NCBI RefSeq assembly: GCF_001886815.1
Contig: NZ_CP018099.1
Coordinates: 3,532,501-3,596,500, forward strand
Source: Caldithrix abyssi DSM 13497
GTDB taxonomy: Bacteria; Calditrichota; Calditrichia; Calditrichales; Calditrichaceae
Direction: 5' to 3'
DNA: 64,000 nt
Positions 43,510-54,018 of this stretch are shown here, in pieces. The position numbers and the translations under genes are program-made. The notes under the pieces are model-generated. The model did no database searches, had not been told where the DNA came from, and worked only from the letters and a program-made list of their open reading frames with translations. Numbering within the stretch: the first letter of the stretch is position 1; every line of letters begins with the position of its first letter.

Positions 43510-44654
43510 TATTTATTGGAAGGCAGACGAAGAGCTGCCCCCAGACGAAAAAATTTATTGCGCGTAAAAGGGCCAAAGTAACCTTCGGCCGTGATGATAA
43601 TACGCTTTTTGAATAAATGCTGAAAGCCCAGCCCAATGAGGCTAATGGCTTCGTCGTTGTCGCTTCCTATATTCCCCGCGCTGTAACCGAGCCACAAAAC
43701 AGAGTACGGGCCGTTGAAATGATAGTTACCGGCGATTTTTACAAAATTAAAAATATCGTTAAACAACTCTGCAGAAAGGTAAAACTTTTTTTGAGGCCCA
43801 ATGCGCAAACTCAGGTTGGGCATCCTGAAGTCGGGGCCTTCGCTAGCGCAAAATCCTTTTTGCAACCTGCTGGTGAAAAAAAATCCCACGCCAAAGCCAA
43901 AATATTGATAATTAATGGCGCTATTGAAAATCACATAACGAGTTCTGGCCGTGGCCTGGTAATGGGCCGCCGGTCCATACTCACAGGCGCCATAACCTTC
44001 TTCCCGATTGCGCCATTCGCCAACTTTTAACTCGATTTTATTTCTGCTGGAAGGATGAAAGAGCATGACGCGCGCTTCAAAAGTTAACAGATTATTATGT
44101 TTATTAAACGCCTTTCCAAAACTCTCGCCCAAACCTCCAGCGACACCCACAACAACGTCAAGGACTTTTAGCTGTTCGTAATGTTCTTTGCTCCATATTC
44201 CGCGCTGGCGTTTTTGAGCCTTTAAAACGGCCTTTAAATACTCCTCACGATACAGGGAGTCAACGGGCGCGTAACGAGCATAGCCCAGCTCCAACAACTG
44301 GGCGTTGAAATTGATACGATTCAGCAAGAATTTCTGAAATAAGTGAACGGGAAGCGGAACGCTATCGGGACTGGCGGCGGGTGAAGGCTCCATCCATAAC
44401 GTTCTATTCAATAGATACTTGCGTTCGTAATTGAGAAGATAACGGGCAATCGTTTTTAGCGCCTGACTGCTATCGTGCTCCGAAGGCGTTTGCAGGTTGG
44501 CCAGTGAAATTTTTCTGCCGTCTTGCAGCAAAAACAGGTTAGTATCCAGCACTTCAACGATTTTGATCTTTTGACAGAAGCCGACATTAGAAGAAAAATG
44601 CAGCCATAACAACATCGGTAATAGTATGGCGCCTATGAAACTTTTCGTTTTCAT
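43506..44654 (-). CDS. Exported protein: nuclease-like domain plus beta-barrel-like domain
   Basis: About 382 residues. ATG 44654 follows GGAGCG; a GTG at 44660 is in frame. The signal peptide ends GFC before Gln. Residues about 30-160 follow the staphylococcal-nuclease fold: IKIVEVLDTNLFLLQDGRKISLANLQTP, then FNAQLLELGYARYAPVDSLYREEYLKAVLKAQKRQRGIW. The usual catalytic Arg/Glu residues (R..GIDAPE) appear lost (SLANLQTPSEHD), so activity is doubtful. From about residue 185 the protein is rich in alternating aromatic strands and ends RLGAALRLPSNKY, like an outer-membrane barrel. The fusion is unusual. Convergent with the small gene at 43105. Confidence 0.65.
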   Translation of the reverse strand: MKTKSFIGAILLPMLLWLHFSSNVGFCQKIKIVEVLDTNLFLLQDGRKISLANLQTPSEHDSSQALKTIARYLLNYERKYLLNRTLWMEPSPAASPDSVPLPVHLFQKFLLNRINFNAQLLELGYARYAPVDSLYREEYLKAVLKAQKRQRGIWSKEHYEQLKVLDVVVGVAGGLGESFGKAFNKHNNLLTFEARVMLFHPSSRNKIELKVGEWRNREEGYGACEYGPAAHYQATARTRYVIFNSAINYQYFGFGVGFFFTSRLQKGFCASEGPDFRMPNLSLRIGPQKKFYLSAELFNDIFNFVKIAGNYHFNGPYSVLWLGYSAGNIGSDNDEAISLIGLGFQHLFKKRIIITAEGYFGPFTRNKFFRLGAALRLPSNKY

Positions 44655-44879
44655 CAACACGCTCCGATATGTTGTAAATAAATGAGTACTTAAAGATAAT
44701 GTTTTTGAAAATCGATTACAAAAAAGTTTAGGAGTTTTTTGAACCTTGATTAAACGGATTACAAGACTGCCTTGATTTTATGCGTTTGATGCGCCTTAAC
44801 TTTCCAGCTTTACTGAGAAAGTTTAAAAGCAAAAAAAAAAGCAAATCCTGGTTCAAAATTTAAATTACTCACCGGACTG

Positions 44880-45466
44880 GTATTCCGCATTCCACACTGG
44901 CGGGATGAGGAATCTTTATATTTACAGAAAGTGGCAGGCAAAAACTCTTTTTAATTTAAAACCTACTTTGTGTCCTTTGCGCTAAATATATTCTGCTTCA
45001 GCTGCGCTGGCTTAGGATACTTCCTCTGGAAGATCAAGTCTCTCCCTGGCGAGATTTGAAAATTTATGTGCTGTTGTAAAAACTCATCCCCCAGCCCGGG
45101 GCTGTCCCAAAAGTCAAAGAAAATGTATTTTTATAAAGTTTTTCTTTCCCTCACCCCCTTTAATTCCCCCTCTCCCGAAAGTCGGGAGAGGGGGAAAGGG
45201 GGTGAGGGCTATTGTAAACTTTTCTCTATTTTTTGCATAAATTTACATTTGATGTCGCTTTTGAGACACCCTCGGGCATAAATTGTGCCGATTTGCTTAG
45301 TTTTCGTCTTACATGTTCAGATATAGTTCTATTTTTTCGTTTCGACCCTGGCGTTCCCTTTTCAGATGACGCTGACCAGAAGGATTTGCGTGAAAAAATC
45401 TTTGCGCGCTTTGTGGCTTCTTTGTGCTCTTGGTGGTTCGTTTTTGGTTGCGGTTGCGCTGGCTTA
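44880..45466 (-). repeat. Dispersed stop-anchored repeats, copies 3-4 (split by a MITE)
   Basis: On the minus strand the array starts at the TAA of the YitT gene (45466) with GCCAGCGCAACCGCAACCAA and continues through ACCACCAAGAGCACAAAGAA. It is cut by the MITE-like element at 45099-45271, resumes with GGGGGATGAGTTTT, and reaches CTTCCAGAGGAAGTATCCTA at about 45020, followed by a second unit (AGCGCAGCTGAAGC). The second unit matches 33922-34000. The rest of the 44655-45463 gap holds no gene that I can see. Confidence 0.75.
45099..45271 (+). mobile_element. MITE-like element, copy B (about 173 bp)
   Basis: Starts with GGCTGTCCCAAAAGTCAAAG, like the end of the IS1182-like element, and ends with GTCGCTTTTGAGACACC, its degenerate inverse. 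It aligns in inverted orientation with 27153-27296. Its middle contains a strong internal hairpin (CCTCTCCCG…CGGGAGAGG near 45168-45192). There is no ORF. It is flanked by GCCCG and CGGGC, so it sits inside a palindrome of the surrounding repeat. Confidence 0.78.
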
Positions 45467-46396
45467 GATTCTCCTTCTAAAGCCCTCGCCGAGAACTTCG
45501 TGTACGTTGCTTATGATCACAAAGGCCGTGGGATCGATCTCTTCAATGATTTCTGTTAAGAGCGTAATCTCTTTTCTTGAAACCACGGTTAACAGGACTT
45601 CACGATCCACATTTTTGTACAATCCGCGTCCATGCAGCGCTGTGGCGCCACGGCTCAAGCGCTCCATAATGACCTGCGCGATTTTGTCGTTGTGATCGGA
45701 GATAATCAACGCGGAGCGAGCGTAGTCAAAGCCATCCAGCACCAGATCGATTAAATAGGAGGAAATGAAAAGTAAAAAGAAGGCGTACAGCGTAAGGGCA
45801 AAGGCCGGTGTGTTGCCGGACAGATCTTTAAGATAAATAATAAGGCCGGCAAAGGTGATAACAAAAAAATCGATCATCATAATGGACATGCCCGGTTTTG
45901 CGCCGTAGCGTTTCTGCAGAATGGCGGCCACAATATCAGAGCCCCCGGTGGTGCCTTTGAATTTAAAAATAATGCCCAGTCCCAGCCCAAGTAAAACGGC
46001 TCCGATAAGAATGAGGAAAAAGAAATCGTGTTCTCGTAGATGGATAATAGACGCCGCCTGATTTAATCCTTTGTAATGCAATCCCGGAAATTCCCCCCGA
46101 AAGATATCGATGAACAATGAAGAGATGGTAAAGCCGTAAAAAGTGCGCGCCCCAAAACGTTTGCCTAACTCTTTAATGCCCCAGATGTAAAGCGGAAGGT
46201 TAAATATCCAAATTAAAGTGCCCACGGGTAATTTACCGCCGGACAAATAATGAAACGCCATGGAAAGGCCGGAAACGCCGCCGGGCACAACGCGCGCATC
46301 CACCAGAAACACGCCAATGCCCAGGGCCATAAAAATCCCGCCCAGAGTAATAAAAATGTAATCTATTATTATCGAGTTCTTGAATAATCTTCCCAT
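45464..46396 (-). CDS. yitT: YitT-family membrane protein (DUF161/DUF2179)
   Basis: 310 residues with about five or six membrane helices at the N-terminus (ITLGGIFMALGIGVFLVDA, PGGVSGLSMAFHYLSGGKLPVG, FFFLILIGAVLLGLGLGII) and a C-terminal DUF2179 domain (ALIISDHNDKIAQVIMERL, HGRGLYKNVDREVLLTVVSRKEI). Function of YitT proteins is not well established; they may be transporters or sensors. ATG 46396 follows AGGAG. The stop lies inside the dispersed repeat, as the secA stop does. Confidence 0.88.
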   Translation of the reverse strand: MGRLFKNSIIIDYIFITLGGIFMALGIGVFLVDARVVPGGVSGLSMAFHYLSGGKLPVGTLIWIFNLPLYIWGIKELGKRFGARTFYGFTISSLFIDIFRGEFPGLHYKGLNQAASIIHLREHDFFFLILIGAVLLGLGLGIIFKFKGTTGGSDIVAAILQKRYGAKPGMSIMMIDFFVITFAGLIIYLKDLSGNTPAFALTLYAFFLLFISSYLIDLVLDGFDYARSALIISDHNDKIAQVIMERLSRGATALHGRGLYKNVDREVLLTVVSRKEITLLTEIIEEIDPTAFVIISNVHEVLGEGFRRRI

Positions 46397-46524
46397 TTTT
46401 TTCTCCTGTCATATTCAATGAAAGCGGAGAGTTTAAGAATATAATCACTTGAAGTCAATTGTATTTTTGAGGAGAGGGAATTTAAAGAAAAAAGGGAGCT
46501 TTTTGCCCCCATTGCTTAAAGTAT

Positions 46525-46704
46525 TTATTCCTTTAAATTGTGTATTCCTTCAGGAAAACGTAACTCCATTGTCATGCGATACGGAGAGACGTTGACGCGA
46601 AAATTTTCGTCGGTATGATAGAAAATGTCACCGTCGTTTAATTTTAACTTTTTCAAAACTTCCTTAACATTCTCAACCAGCATTTCCAGCTCACGTTTTT
46701 CCAT
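46525..46704 (-). CDS. Small conserved-looking protein
   Basis: 59 residues from ATG 46704, which has AAGGGGGTG directly before it; the longer frame starts without a ribosome site. Sequence: MEKRELEMLVENVKEVLKKL followed by NDGDIFYHTDENFRVNV and YRMTMELRFPEGIHNLKE, amphipathic helix then beta-strands. No similarity recognised. It lies 128 bp upstream of yitT, in the same direction. Confidence 0.6.
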   Translation of the reverse strand: MEKRELEMLVENVKEVLKKLKLNDGDIFYHTDENFRVNVSPYRMTMELRFPEGIHNLKE

Positions 46705-46973
46705 AGCACCCCCTTTCTTATTCGTTTTCCATGCTATTTGATGAATTTTCAACCGGAGAAGATACACTCTTTTTAGTTAATGTTTACATCGCCATCAAAC
46801 TTTGTTGTATGTTAATTTGATATCACTTTGTTTGCTAATTGCCAAAATAATGTTAGAAATTCAATAATTGTCGAAATCTGATCAGTAAACAAAGGAATAT
46901 TCACTCATAATTTAAAGGAAAAATATAAAAAGCCGATAAATAATTCTGCGAATAATAAACTGGATAATATAAG

Positions 46974-49900
46974 ATGATGCGTTTTTTCATATTAATAATC
47001 TTAAACATTTTTTTCTATGGTTTATCACTGCAGGCAAATTCTACCTATTTTTTTAAGCATCTGACAACGCGCGACGGTCTTTCGCAAAGCAGTATTATTT
47101 CCATTGTTCAGGATAAACATGGTTTTATATGGCTGGGCACAATGGACGGCCTGAATCGCTTTGACGGTTACGGCGTAAAGGTTTTTAAAAAACACGTTGA
47201 TGATTCCACCGGTCTTCAAAATAACCGCATTAACGATCTTAAAGTCGATGCGAGGGGTTATATCTGGATCGCCCATGACCTGGGTATTAATATTTTGAAT
47301 CCGAAAACGGAAGAGTTTACCATATTAAAACTGCCATTAGAGAATGAATCGATTGTATTGCAATTAGAATTAGTAGACCGCGATAAGATTTTAGTCCGCA
47401 CATTGGAAAACGTTTATACTGTGCATTTGCCCGAAAAACGCGTTGAACCAATAAAAGGCCTTGACGGTTCTCCTGTAAAAATCAAAAAGCTTAATCGGCA
47501 AACCTGTATTTTCACCAACAACAAAATCTATGTTCTGAACGGAAGCCAGGCCAGATTGTGGATTGACATCCCGCAAATCCAATCTCAAATAGTTGATGTC
47601 AGCGTCGGGGATCGGGATGCGTTATACATTCTTACACTTCATGGATTCTTCGAATATCAAATATCAAACCAAAAATTAACGGATTTTAGCGAGCGGCTAA
47701 GGTCGGCATTAAACCTGCCCGCCGTTCGGTTTACGTCTTTAATTAAGCTCAATCAAAATACGCTATGGCTGGGTAGCACCCAGGGAATTTTATCGGTAAA
47801 TTTACAGCATCTAACTTTTGAACAAATTTCAGAGAATTTACCAAATAATTTATCCAGCAGAAATATAACCGTGCTTTATAAAGATAAAACAGATATTATT
47901 TGGGTGGGCACTTTTGATTCCGGAGCAAATTATATCGACCTGAATCACGGAAGTTTTTACAATATTCTTCCCCGCATTGGTGGCAAAAAAATTCTTTCCA
48001 GTCCGCTGGTTTATGCGTTCTGGCAGGATACTTCAGGTATGTTGTGGGTCGGTACGGATAATGGCCTGGATCGATTCAAAATCAAAAACGGCACAATATC
48101 TGAAGTTTCAGGTAAATCCATTCTGTTGAATAAACGGATAAGAGCCCTTCACCAAGATGAATACGGCTATTTGTGGGTTGGCACGTATGAAGGATTATAT
48201 AAAGTTGATCCCGCTTTACAACAAATAAAACGGTATAAACCCTATGAAGATAAAAACAAGAATATCGTTATCAAGATATTTCCGCTGGATAAGGACCGAC
48301 TACTGGTGGGACTAAAGAAATATGGCCTTTTTCAGTTAGATGTTCAGAAAGGAATTTTTAAGGCGGTTCAAATCCATGGAGATACCACCGAAGCATATCA
48401 AAAGTTATTCATCACAGATATTAAAAGAAATTCTAACGGAAATATTTATGTGGCCACTTATGGCAGCGGGCTGTTTGAGTATGATCCGCAAAAGAATAAT
48501 TTGATTCCCCTTACACAAGATTCGGAGCTTAAAGCACGCTGTTCATTTATTTATTGTATTTATCCGGAAGGAGCGAATACCATCTGGATTGGGACGTATG
48601 GCGAAGGTCTGTTTATCTGGAATTTACAAAGCAAGCATTTTGAACACATCTCAACACAGGATGGATTACCCAATAACGTGATTTATGGCATTTTAAGAGA
48701 CGATTCGCACAACTATTGGGTTAGTACCATCAAAGGGTTGTGTAAAATTATTTATTTTCCTGCACAAAAGCCGTCATTTGTTGTTAGTAGAGTATGGGAT
48801 TACAGCGATGGTCTGCCTGATAATGAATTCAATTTTGGCGCATATTTTAAATCGGACAGATGGTTGTATTTTGGAACGGTAAACGGTTTTACCTATTTTG
48901 ATCCTGCTGATTTTAAAATAAATCAAAATCCTCCTCATGTTTTTATTACCGGCATTCAGGTCAATCAGCAGCCGTTACAGCAACTTTTTACAGTGGATGA
49001 ACGGCGGGAAATCTGGGAAACACAGAGTCTTCGGCTCAATCATGACCAGAACACGTTAGAATTTGAGTTTACCGCGCTACATTTCACCAATCCTTTAAAA
49101 AACACCTTCGCATACCGGCTGAAGGGTTTTGATGATAATTGGACTTATGTGCCTGCCACGCAACGTAAAGCGGTGTATCGTAAATTAACAGGCGGCAACT
49201 ATGTTTTTCAGGTCAAAGCCGCCAATGCCGACGGTGTGTGGAGTCCACAGATTGCCAGCATCTCCCTATTTATCAAAAAACCGTTCTGGCAAATGTGGTG
49301 GTTCAGGCTAATGATGATGATTGCAATCTTGGGGCTGGCCTACGCCATTCATATTTTGAAGACGGTTAAAATTAAAAGCCGAAACAGGCTGTTAAAAGAG
49401 TTGAACCAAAAATTAAAAAAAGAAAACAAAGAAAAATTAAATATAATGTCCACTTTAAGGGAGACGCTTGAAAAATTTCAAACTATTTTTAACAATGCGC
49501 CTCTGGGGATTTTTTATATTGATCAAGCCGGGCGACTTACCGAATGCAACGACTATTTTGTTAAGATTATCGGCTCGTCCTACGAACGGATAATCGGGAT
49601 AAATATGATCCATGATATCAAGGATAAACAATTAATCCAGGCCATAAAAGATGGGCTATCGGGCAAAACCGGTTACTATGAAGGGCGCTATTCGGCTGTT
49701 ACCAGTCCTAAAACGATTCCGGCGCGGGCAATAATTCGTGGGATTCATTCGATCGATGGGCAGGTAATTGGCGCGGTGGGCATTGTGGAAGATTTGAGTG
49801 AAATAGAGAAAGAAAAATTGCGAGAAACTGTAATACGCAATATTTCTCAGGCGGTGCTGACAACAGAGGATCTCGAAAGTTTTTACGAAGTGTTCGATCG

Positions 49901-51818
49901 AGAATTATCGAAAATCATCGACACCAAAAACCTGTTTGTCGCCCTTTACGATGATCAAAATAAAATTTTTACAGTGCCTTTGATGAAGGACGAGAAAGAT
50001 GCATTCAAGGCCGTACCTGCCGAAGGCACGTTAAGTTACTATGTCATTCAAAAAGGAAAGCCCTGCCTGTTTAAAGAAAAAGAAATGTTAGAGTTAGAAG
50101 AAAAAGGACTGATCAAAAGAGTGGGCGCCCCGTCCAAATGCTGGTTAGGCGTGCCCTTAAAAATTGAGAACCAGACGATTGGGATTCTGGTCGTTCAGGA
50201 TTATGAGGATGAAAAGGCCTTTAATCATGAAACGCTTGAATTACTGGAAGTATTAAGCTCCAGCCTGGCCTCTTCCATCAGGCAAAAGCAAAACAGAGAA
50301 TTCATTTCGCTTTTAACCAAGGGCATTGCTCAAAGCTCGTTTAAGCTGATCATTGCCAACCGCAACGGCGATATTCTTTACAGTAATTTACAGGTTGCCA
50401 AGGCAATGGAGACAGGCAAAAAACCTCGATTAGCCGATTTATTGAAAACGCATATCGCCAGCGAAAGCGATGTGCTGGAGCGCTGTCTGAAAAATGGGGA
50501 AAAATGGAGCGGCGAAATTTCCAGAAAAATAAATGAGAAACAAACCGCCTGGGAGTTTTTATCCATCAATCCCGTAACCAATGAAGCGGGACAGGTGACG
50601 CATTTTGTGGTGGTTATCGAAGACATTACCGAAGCCAAACGATTGCAGAACCAGCTACAACAAGCTCAGAAAATCGAGTCCATCGGTACGCTGGCCGGCG
50701 GCATTGCCCACGATTTCAACAATTTGCTAACCGTTATCAACGGACATGCAGAAATTGCGTTGTTAAAATTAAATCAGGATAAAAAGATTCATTCCGACAT
50801 TGTTTCCATCCTGCACGCCGGAAAACGGGCGGCCAATTTAACGCGGCAATTGCTGGCCTTTAGCCGCAAACAAATTTTTAAGGCCGAACTGCTGGATATT
50901 AACGAAGTCATTCAATCCATGGAAAAAATGGCGCGTCGTTTGATTGGCGAAGACATTGAGATTAAAATTGAGCTAACGCCGCATTTGCCTTACATCAAAG
51001 CCGATCCCAGTCAATTGGAACAGGTGTTAATGAACTTAATCGTTAATGCCCGCGACGCCATTCATGAATGGAGTAAAACATCGGCTAAAAGACGAAAGTT
51101 AATTACAATTAAAACCGAGAAAATTTTTGTCAACCGTGAGACGGTATCTTTTGAAGAGATCAAAAAAGGCACCTACATTCGGTTGAGTGTTGCTGATACA
51201 GGTGTGGGCATGGACGAAAAAACGCGTGAAAAAGTGTTTGAGCCGTTTTTTACTACCAAAGAAGTTGGCAAAGGCACGGGGCTGGGCCTTTCCACCGTTT
51301 ATGGCATTGTAAAACAAAATCAGGGATTCGTCGAGCTCGAAAGTGAAAAAGGAAAGGGCGCCACTTTTAAGGTATACTGGCCCGTGGCCGAAGAACATCT
51401 TAAAAATAAATTACAAAGTAAAGACGCGAAAGATGAGATCGTCTCCGGTCACGGCAATGTTCTGGTGGTTGAAGACGATGAAAGTGTACGTGAATTTATA
51501 AAAGATATTCTCCTGCATTCCGGTTATAATGTTTTTACCGCGAACAATGGACGCGAAGGCGCCGACCTGATCAAAAAAATAAATTTTAAACTGGATCTGG
51601 TCATTACCGACATGATCATGCCAGAGATGAACGGTAACGAGCTGGCCGATATGGTACGGCAGAAATTTCCGGACACCAAAATTCTTTATACATCTGGCTA
51701 CACCGAAACGCGAATCATCCATGAAGAACTGATGTTAGAAGGCACGCAATTTTTACACAAACCATTTACTATTGTTGAGTTTACCAATGTGATCAACAAG
51801 TTATTACAAAATGATTGA
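46974..51818 (+). CDS. Hybrid sensor histidine kinase with two-component propeller
   Basis: 1614 residues; the domains in order are a signal sequence (1-21); repeated two-component-propeller units (reg_prop; [56 protein letters not shown]) to about 690; a Y_Y_Y domain (about 700-770); one membrane helix (about 774-795); a PAS domain (about 830-950); a GAF domain (about 960-1110); a second PAS (about 1117-1220); HisKA with phospho-His H1246 ([16 protein letters not shown]); an HATPase domain with LIVNARDAI and [13 protein letters not shown]; and a receiver with D1546 ([15 protein letters not shown]). It senses an exported ligand, likely a sugar or polymer, and relays phosphate internally. It has no DNA-binding output and no adjacent regulator, so the next partner is unknown. 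Sits alone between YitT and the SUI1 gene. Confidence 0.93.
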   Translation: MMRFFILIILNIFFYGLSLQANSTYFFKHLTTRDGLSQSSIISIVQDKHGFIWLGTMDGLNRFDGYGVKVFKKHVDDSTGLQNNRINDLKVDARGYIWIAHDLGINILNPKTEEFTILKLPLENESIVLQLELVDRDKILVRTLENVYTVHLPEKRVEPIKGLDGSPVKIKKLNRQTCIFTNNKIYVLNGSQARLWIDIPQIQSQIVDVSVGDRDALYILTLHGFFEYQISNQKLTDFSERLRSALNLPAVRFTSLIKLNQNTLWLGSTQGILSVNLQHLTFEQISENLPNNLSSRNITVLYKDKTDIIWVGTFDSGANYIDLNHGSFYNILPRIGGKKILSSPLVYAFWQDTSGMLWVGTDNGLDRFKIKNGTISEVSGKSILLNKRIRALHQDEYGYLWVGTYEGLYKVDPALQQIKRYKPYEDKNKNIVIKIFPLDKDRLLVGLKKYGLFQLDVQKGIFKAVQIHGDTTEAYQKLFITDIKRNSNGNIYVATYGSGLFEYDPQKNNLIPLTQDSELKARCSFIYCIYPEGANTIWIGTYGEGLFIWNLQSKHFEHISTQDGLPNNVIYGILRDDSHNYWVSTIKGLCKIIYFPAQKPSFVVSRVWDYSDGLPDNEFNFGAYFKSDRWLYFGTVNGFTYFDPADFKINQNPPHVFITGIQVNQQPLQQLFTVDERREIWETQSLRLNHDQNTLEFEFTALHFTNPLKNTFAYRLKGFDDNWTYVPATQRKAVYRKLTGGNYVFQVKAANADGVWSPQIASISLFIKKPFWQMWWFRLMMMIAILGLAYAIHILKTVKIKSRNRLLKELNQKLKKENKEKLNIMSTLRETLEKFQTIFNNAPLGIFYIDQAGRLTECNDYFVKIIGSSYERIIGINMIHDIKDKQLIQAIKDGLSGKTGYYEGRYSAVTSPKTIPARAIIRGIHSIDGQVIGAVGIVEDLSEIEKEKLRETVIRNISQAVLTTEDLESFYEVFDRELSKIIDTKNLFVALYDDQNKIFTVPLMKDEKDAFKAVPAEGTLSYYVIQKGKPCLFKEKEMLELEEKGLIKRVGAPSKCWLGVPLKIENQTIGILVVQDYEDEKAFNHETLELLEVLSSSLASSIRQKQNREFISLLTKGIAQSSFKLIIANRNGDILYSNLQVAKAMETGKKPRLADLLKTHIASESDVLERCLKNGEKWSGEISRKINEKQTAWEFLSINPVTNEAGQVTHFVVVIEDITEAKRLQNQLQQAQKIESIGTLAGGIAHDFNNLLTVINGHAEIALLKLNQDKKIHSDIVSILHAGKRAANLTRQLLAFSRKQIFKAELLDINEVIQSMEKMARRLIGEDIEIKIELTPHLPYIKADPSQLEQVLMNLIVNARDAIHEWSKTSAKRRKLITIKTEKIFVNRETVSFEEIKKGTYIRLSVADTGVGMDEKTREKVFEPFFTTKEVGKGTGLGLSTVYGIVKQNQGFVELESEKGKGATFKVYWPVAEEHLKNKLQSKDAKDEIVSGHGNVLVVEDDESVREFIKDILLHSGYNVFTANNGREGADLIKKINFKLDLVITDMIMPEMNGNELADMVRQKFPDTKILYTSGYTETRIIHEELMLEGTQFLHKPFTIVEFTNVINKLLQND

Positions 51819-52222
51819 GCTGTTTACTATATCCCCTGCCTTCTCTACTTCTCTCTTTGATTGACCTGTAGCTAAAAGAGAGGCAGAGCCACAAACAAAA
51901 ATCTTTTGTTAAATAAAGCTTTCAAATGAGTTAAATTAATTTTTAATGCGCTGGGTAGCCTCACTGCCTCAGTTAATTTTTTTCATTTGATCTTTCTTTT
52001 GTAGCTAACAGCCTGAGCCGTTGGGACGCCCGCAGATAGAAAAACCGGGAAGAAAAAATGATACCTCACTGAAAGACGTGCGGCGCAAAAATGTCTGGCA
52101 TAGGAAAGGTTAAAAAATGTGGTTTATTCATTGCAATTCCCTAAAAAAAATTCATGCCCAACGTGCGTTTATAAAGACGGAAAAACCTCACCCTAATTCC
52201 TAAAACTGAACGGCTGTTAAAT
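51819..52222. other. Intergenic region, nothing recognised
   Basis: About 400 bp between convergent genes, AT-rich. I see no gene, RNA or clear hairpin with a T run in it. Confidence 0.5.
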
Positions 52223-52543
52223 TTACCCGCCGGCCATTTTGCTCTTCATGCCCTTTTGCTTCAGATATTCGGCAATCTTTTGACGATGGTCGCCCTGAAT
52301 TTCTACCGTCGATTCTTTTACCGTTCCGCCCGCGCCGCACACCTGCTGCAGTTCTTTTTTCCAGCGCTTTAAATCGCCCGCCAATCCTTTAACCAGCGTA
52401 ACGGTTTTGCCGCCCCGTCCTTTGGTCACACGCTGCAGATAAACCGTTCCCTGTTTTTGAGGCGCTTCATTGTCCTGTTCTTGTGGTCTATTTTGCCAGT
52501 CCGGCGCCGTCGAATACACCAGTTTGCTCTTGTTTTTAGCCAT
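52223..52543 (-). CDS. yciH: SUI1/eIF1-like translation factor YciH
   Basis: 106 residues of the SUI1 family, related to eukaryotic initiation factor 1. The family core VYLQRVTKGRGGKTVTLVKG, CGAGGTVKESTVEIQGDHRQ and KIAEYLKQKGMK is complete. The 45-residue N-terminal tail (Gln/Glu-rich) is variable. In bacteria YciH influences start-codon choice and stress translation. The gene overlaps the oxidoreductase stop by one base, so it is translationally linked, although no functional connection is obvious. Confidence 0.9.
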   Translation of the reverse strand: MAKNKSKLVYSTAPDWQNRPQEQDNEAPQKQGTVYLQRVTKGRGGKTVTLVKGLAGDLKRWKKELQQVCGAGGTVKESTVEIQGDHRQKIAEYLKQKGMKSKMAGG

Positions 52544-53880
52544 TATTCTTTTCCTTTCAAATGCTCCAGACGCGCAGGCAGATGCCGTTTAATCCACTGC
52601 CGATAATGGCCGTCATAACCAACCTTCTCCTGCAGGCGTTTTACCTCGTCTTTTATTTGCCGCAGCTGGCGATCGGTAACCTGCGGCTGATCTTCCAATT
52701 TCTGTAACAAAGCATCCACCCGGCGGTCTGCCAGTTTACTGCGCTCTTCAAACAGTCTGGCATAATCATCGGAATCCACAGATAGATATTCATCCACAAT
52801 AAACTCCGTTACCTGTTTGCTGTGCAGCATGGATTGACGAATATTGGCCTTGCCAGTTACAGCATTGCCCAGGGCAAACACACGCTCCAGTCCGCGAATT
52901 TTGCCCGTTTGCGGATCTTCCACATCGTAAATTTCCCCTTTCATCGGAATGCCGGGCAGCGGCTCGGGGATGGAGCCGATTGCCGAAATAACCAGCTCCG
53001 TTTCAATGCTGACAATTTTTTCCTGCTTCCCCTTTTCAACAAAAACCAATCCCCTTAATTGCCCGTCTTTGACAATCATGTCTTTCAGATGATGCCGCTC
53101 AACCAGTTCAAAGGGAAACTTTTCCTTTAATTTCTCGATCAGTTTGCGCCGCGTTTCCGCCGCTTTTTCCAGTTGCTCCTGCGTGGGATTTTCCGGCAGC
53201 ACGGTCAAAGGTAATTCTTCAACAGAACGTCGTACAATCAACTTTGGCGGTTCAATATTTAGCCTTTCAAAGGTTAGGCCAAATTCATTCAATGCCTGAA
53301 ATATCCCCTTGCGCTCCAGCTGCAGCACGTCGGCATCGATGCCAAAATCGTACAGCCGCTGCACTACCTGGCGCAGCGCCACAATTTTAATCATGTCAAT
53401 GGAAGCCAATCCGCCGCCGATGACAAGCACATTTTTGTAGGGCATGATGTAGTTGGGACCTGAATAGTTGGGATCGTGACACTGGTTGAACCAGTTAGTA
53501 ACCTCAGTCATGTAAAGCAGACCTTTATCGATGTAGTCGTTAATGCCCTCCACCGGCAGGGGGCGATCGCGCCAGGCGCCCAGGGCCAGCAAAATCGCCG
53601 AAAAGGGCCAGTCCTTCAGCAATTCCGCGATCTGGAAATCGCGCCCCAATTTGGTATTGGGCACAAATTGAACGTAAGGATTATCCAGCTTTTTATCGAC
53701 CAGCTCTTCCTGGCGGTCGCGTAAACGTGCGTGCCATTTGGGCAAACCAAATTCCAGCTTGCCATAGGGCAGACTATTTTGTTCAAACACCACGCTGTGA
53801 ATGCCCCTTTCCGCCAGTCGGCCAGCCGCTTCGGAACCGGCCACTGCGCCGCCGATGATGGCTACGATTTTATGGCTCAT
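52543..53880 (-). CDS. FAD-dependent NAD(P)H oxidoreductase (GltD/FNR-like)
   Basis: 445 residues. Two dinucleotide-binding motifs are present: VAIIGGAVAGSEAAGRLAERG with E at VVFEQN for FAD, and KNVLVIGGGLASIDMIKIV for the pyridine nucleotide. AILLALGAWRDRPLPVEG and VISAIGSIPEPLPGIPMKGEI, GLERVFALGNAVTGKANIRQS complete the FAD site. It is of the GltD-like/ferredoxin-NADP reductase group but has no iron-sulfur cysteines. The C-terminal helical extension of about 80 residues (DQPQVTDRQLRQIKDEV) is additional. The electron partner cannot be named from sequence. Followed by yciH with a one-base overlap. Confidence 0.82.
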   Translation of the reverse strand: MSHKIVAIIGGAVAGSEAAGRLAERGIHSVVFEQNSLPYGKLEFGLPKWHARLRDRQEELVDKKLDNPYVQFVPNTKLGRDFQIAELLKDWPFSAILLALGAWRDRPLPVEGINDYIDKGLLYMTEVTNWFNQCHDPNYSGPNYIMPYKNVLVIGGGLASIDMIKIVALRQVVQRLYDFGIDADVLQLERKGIFQALNEFGLTFERLNIEPPKLIVRRSVEELPLTVLPENPTQEQLEKAAETRRKLIEKLKEKFPFELVERHHLKDMIVKDGQLRGLVFVEKGKQEKIVSIETELVISAIGSIPEPLPGIPMKGEIYDVEDPQTGKIRGLERVFALGNAVTGKANIRQSMLHSKQVTEFIVDEYLSVDSDDYARLFEERSKLADRRVDALLQKLEDQPQVTDRQLRQIKDEVKRLQEKVGYDGHYRQWIKRHLPARLEHLKGKE

Positions 53881-54018
53881 GGCAATACCCTTAAATATTT
53901 AAAACTGTTTGCCAAAAGAAAATCTACTCTTTTAAAAAACACAGCCGGCCTGGGCAAAGACGCTTCAGCTCCCCTTTTTTGTTTATTTGATCATCCTGAT
54001 TGCAAAAAAGGTTTCCCG

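Noticed and set aside
44880-45466. CRISPR array
   Set aside because: Repeated pieces are irregular in length and spacing, without spacers, and match dispersed repeats elsewhere.
45066-45559. Short plus-strand frames over the MITE and repeat
   Set aside because: They lie inside repeats and cross the yitT coding region in antisense.
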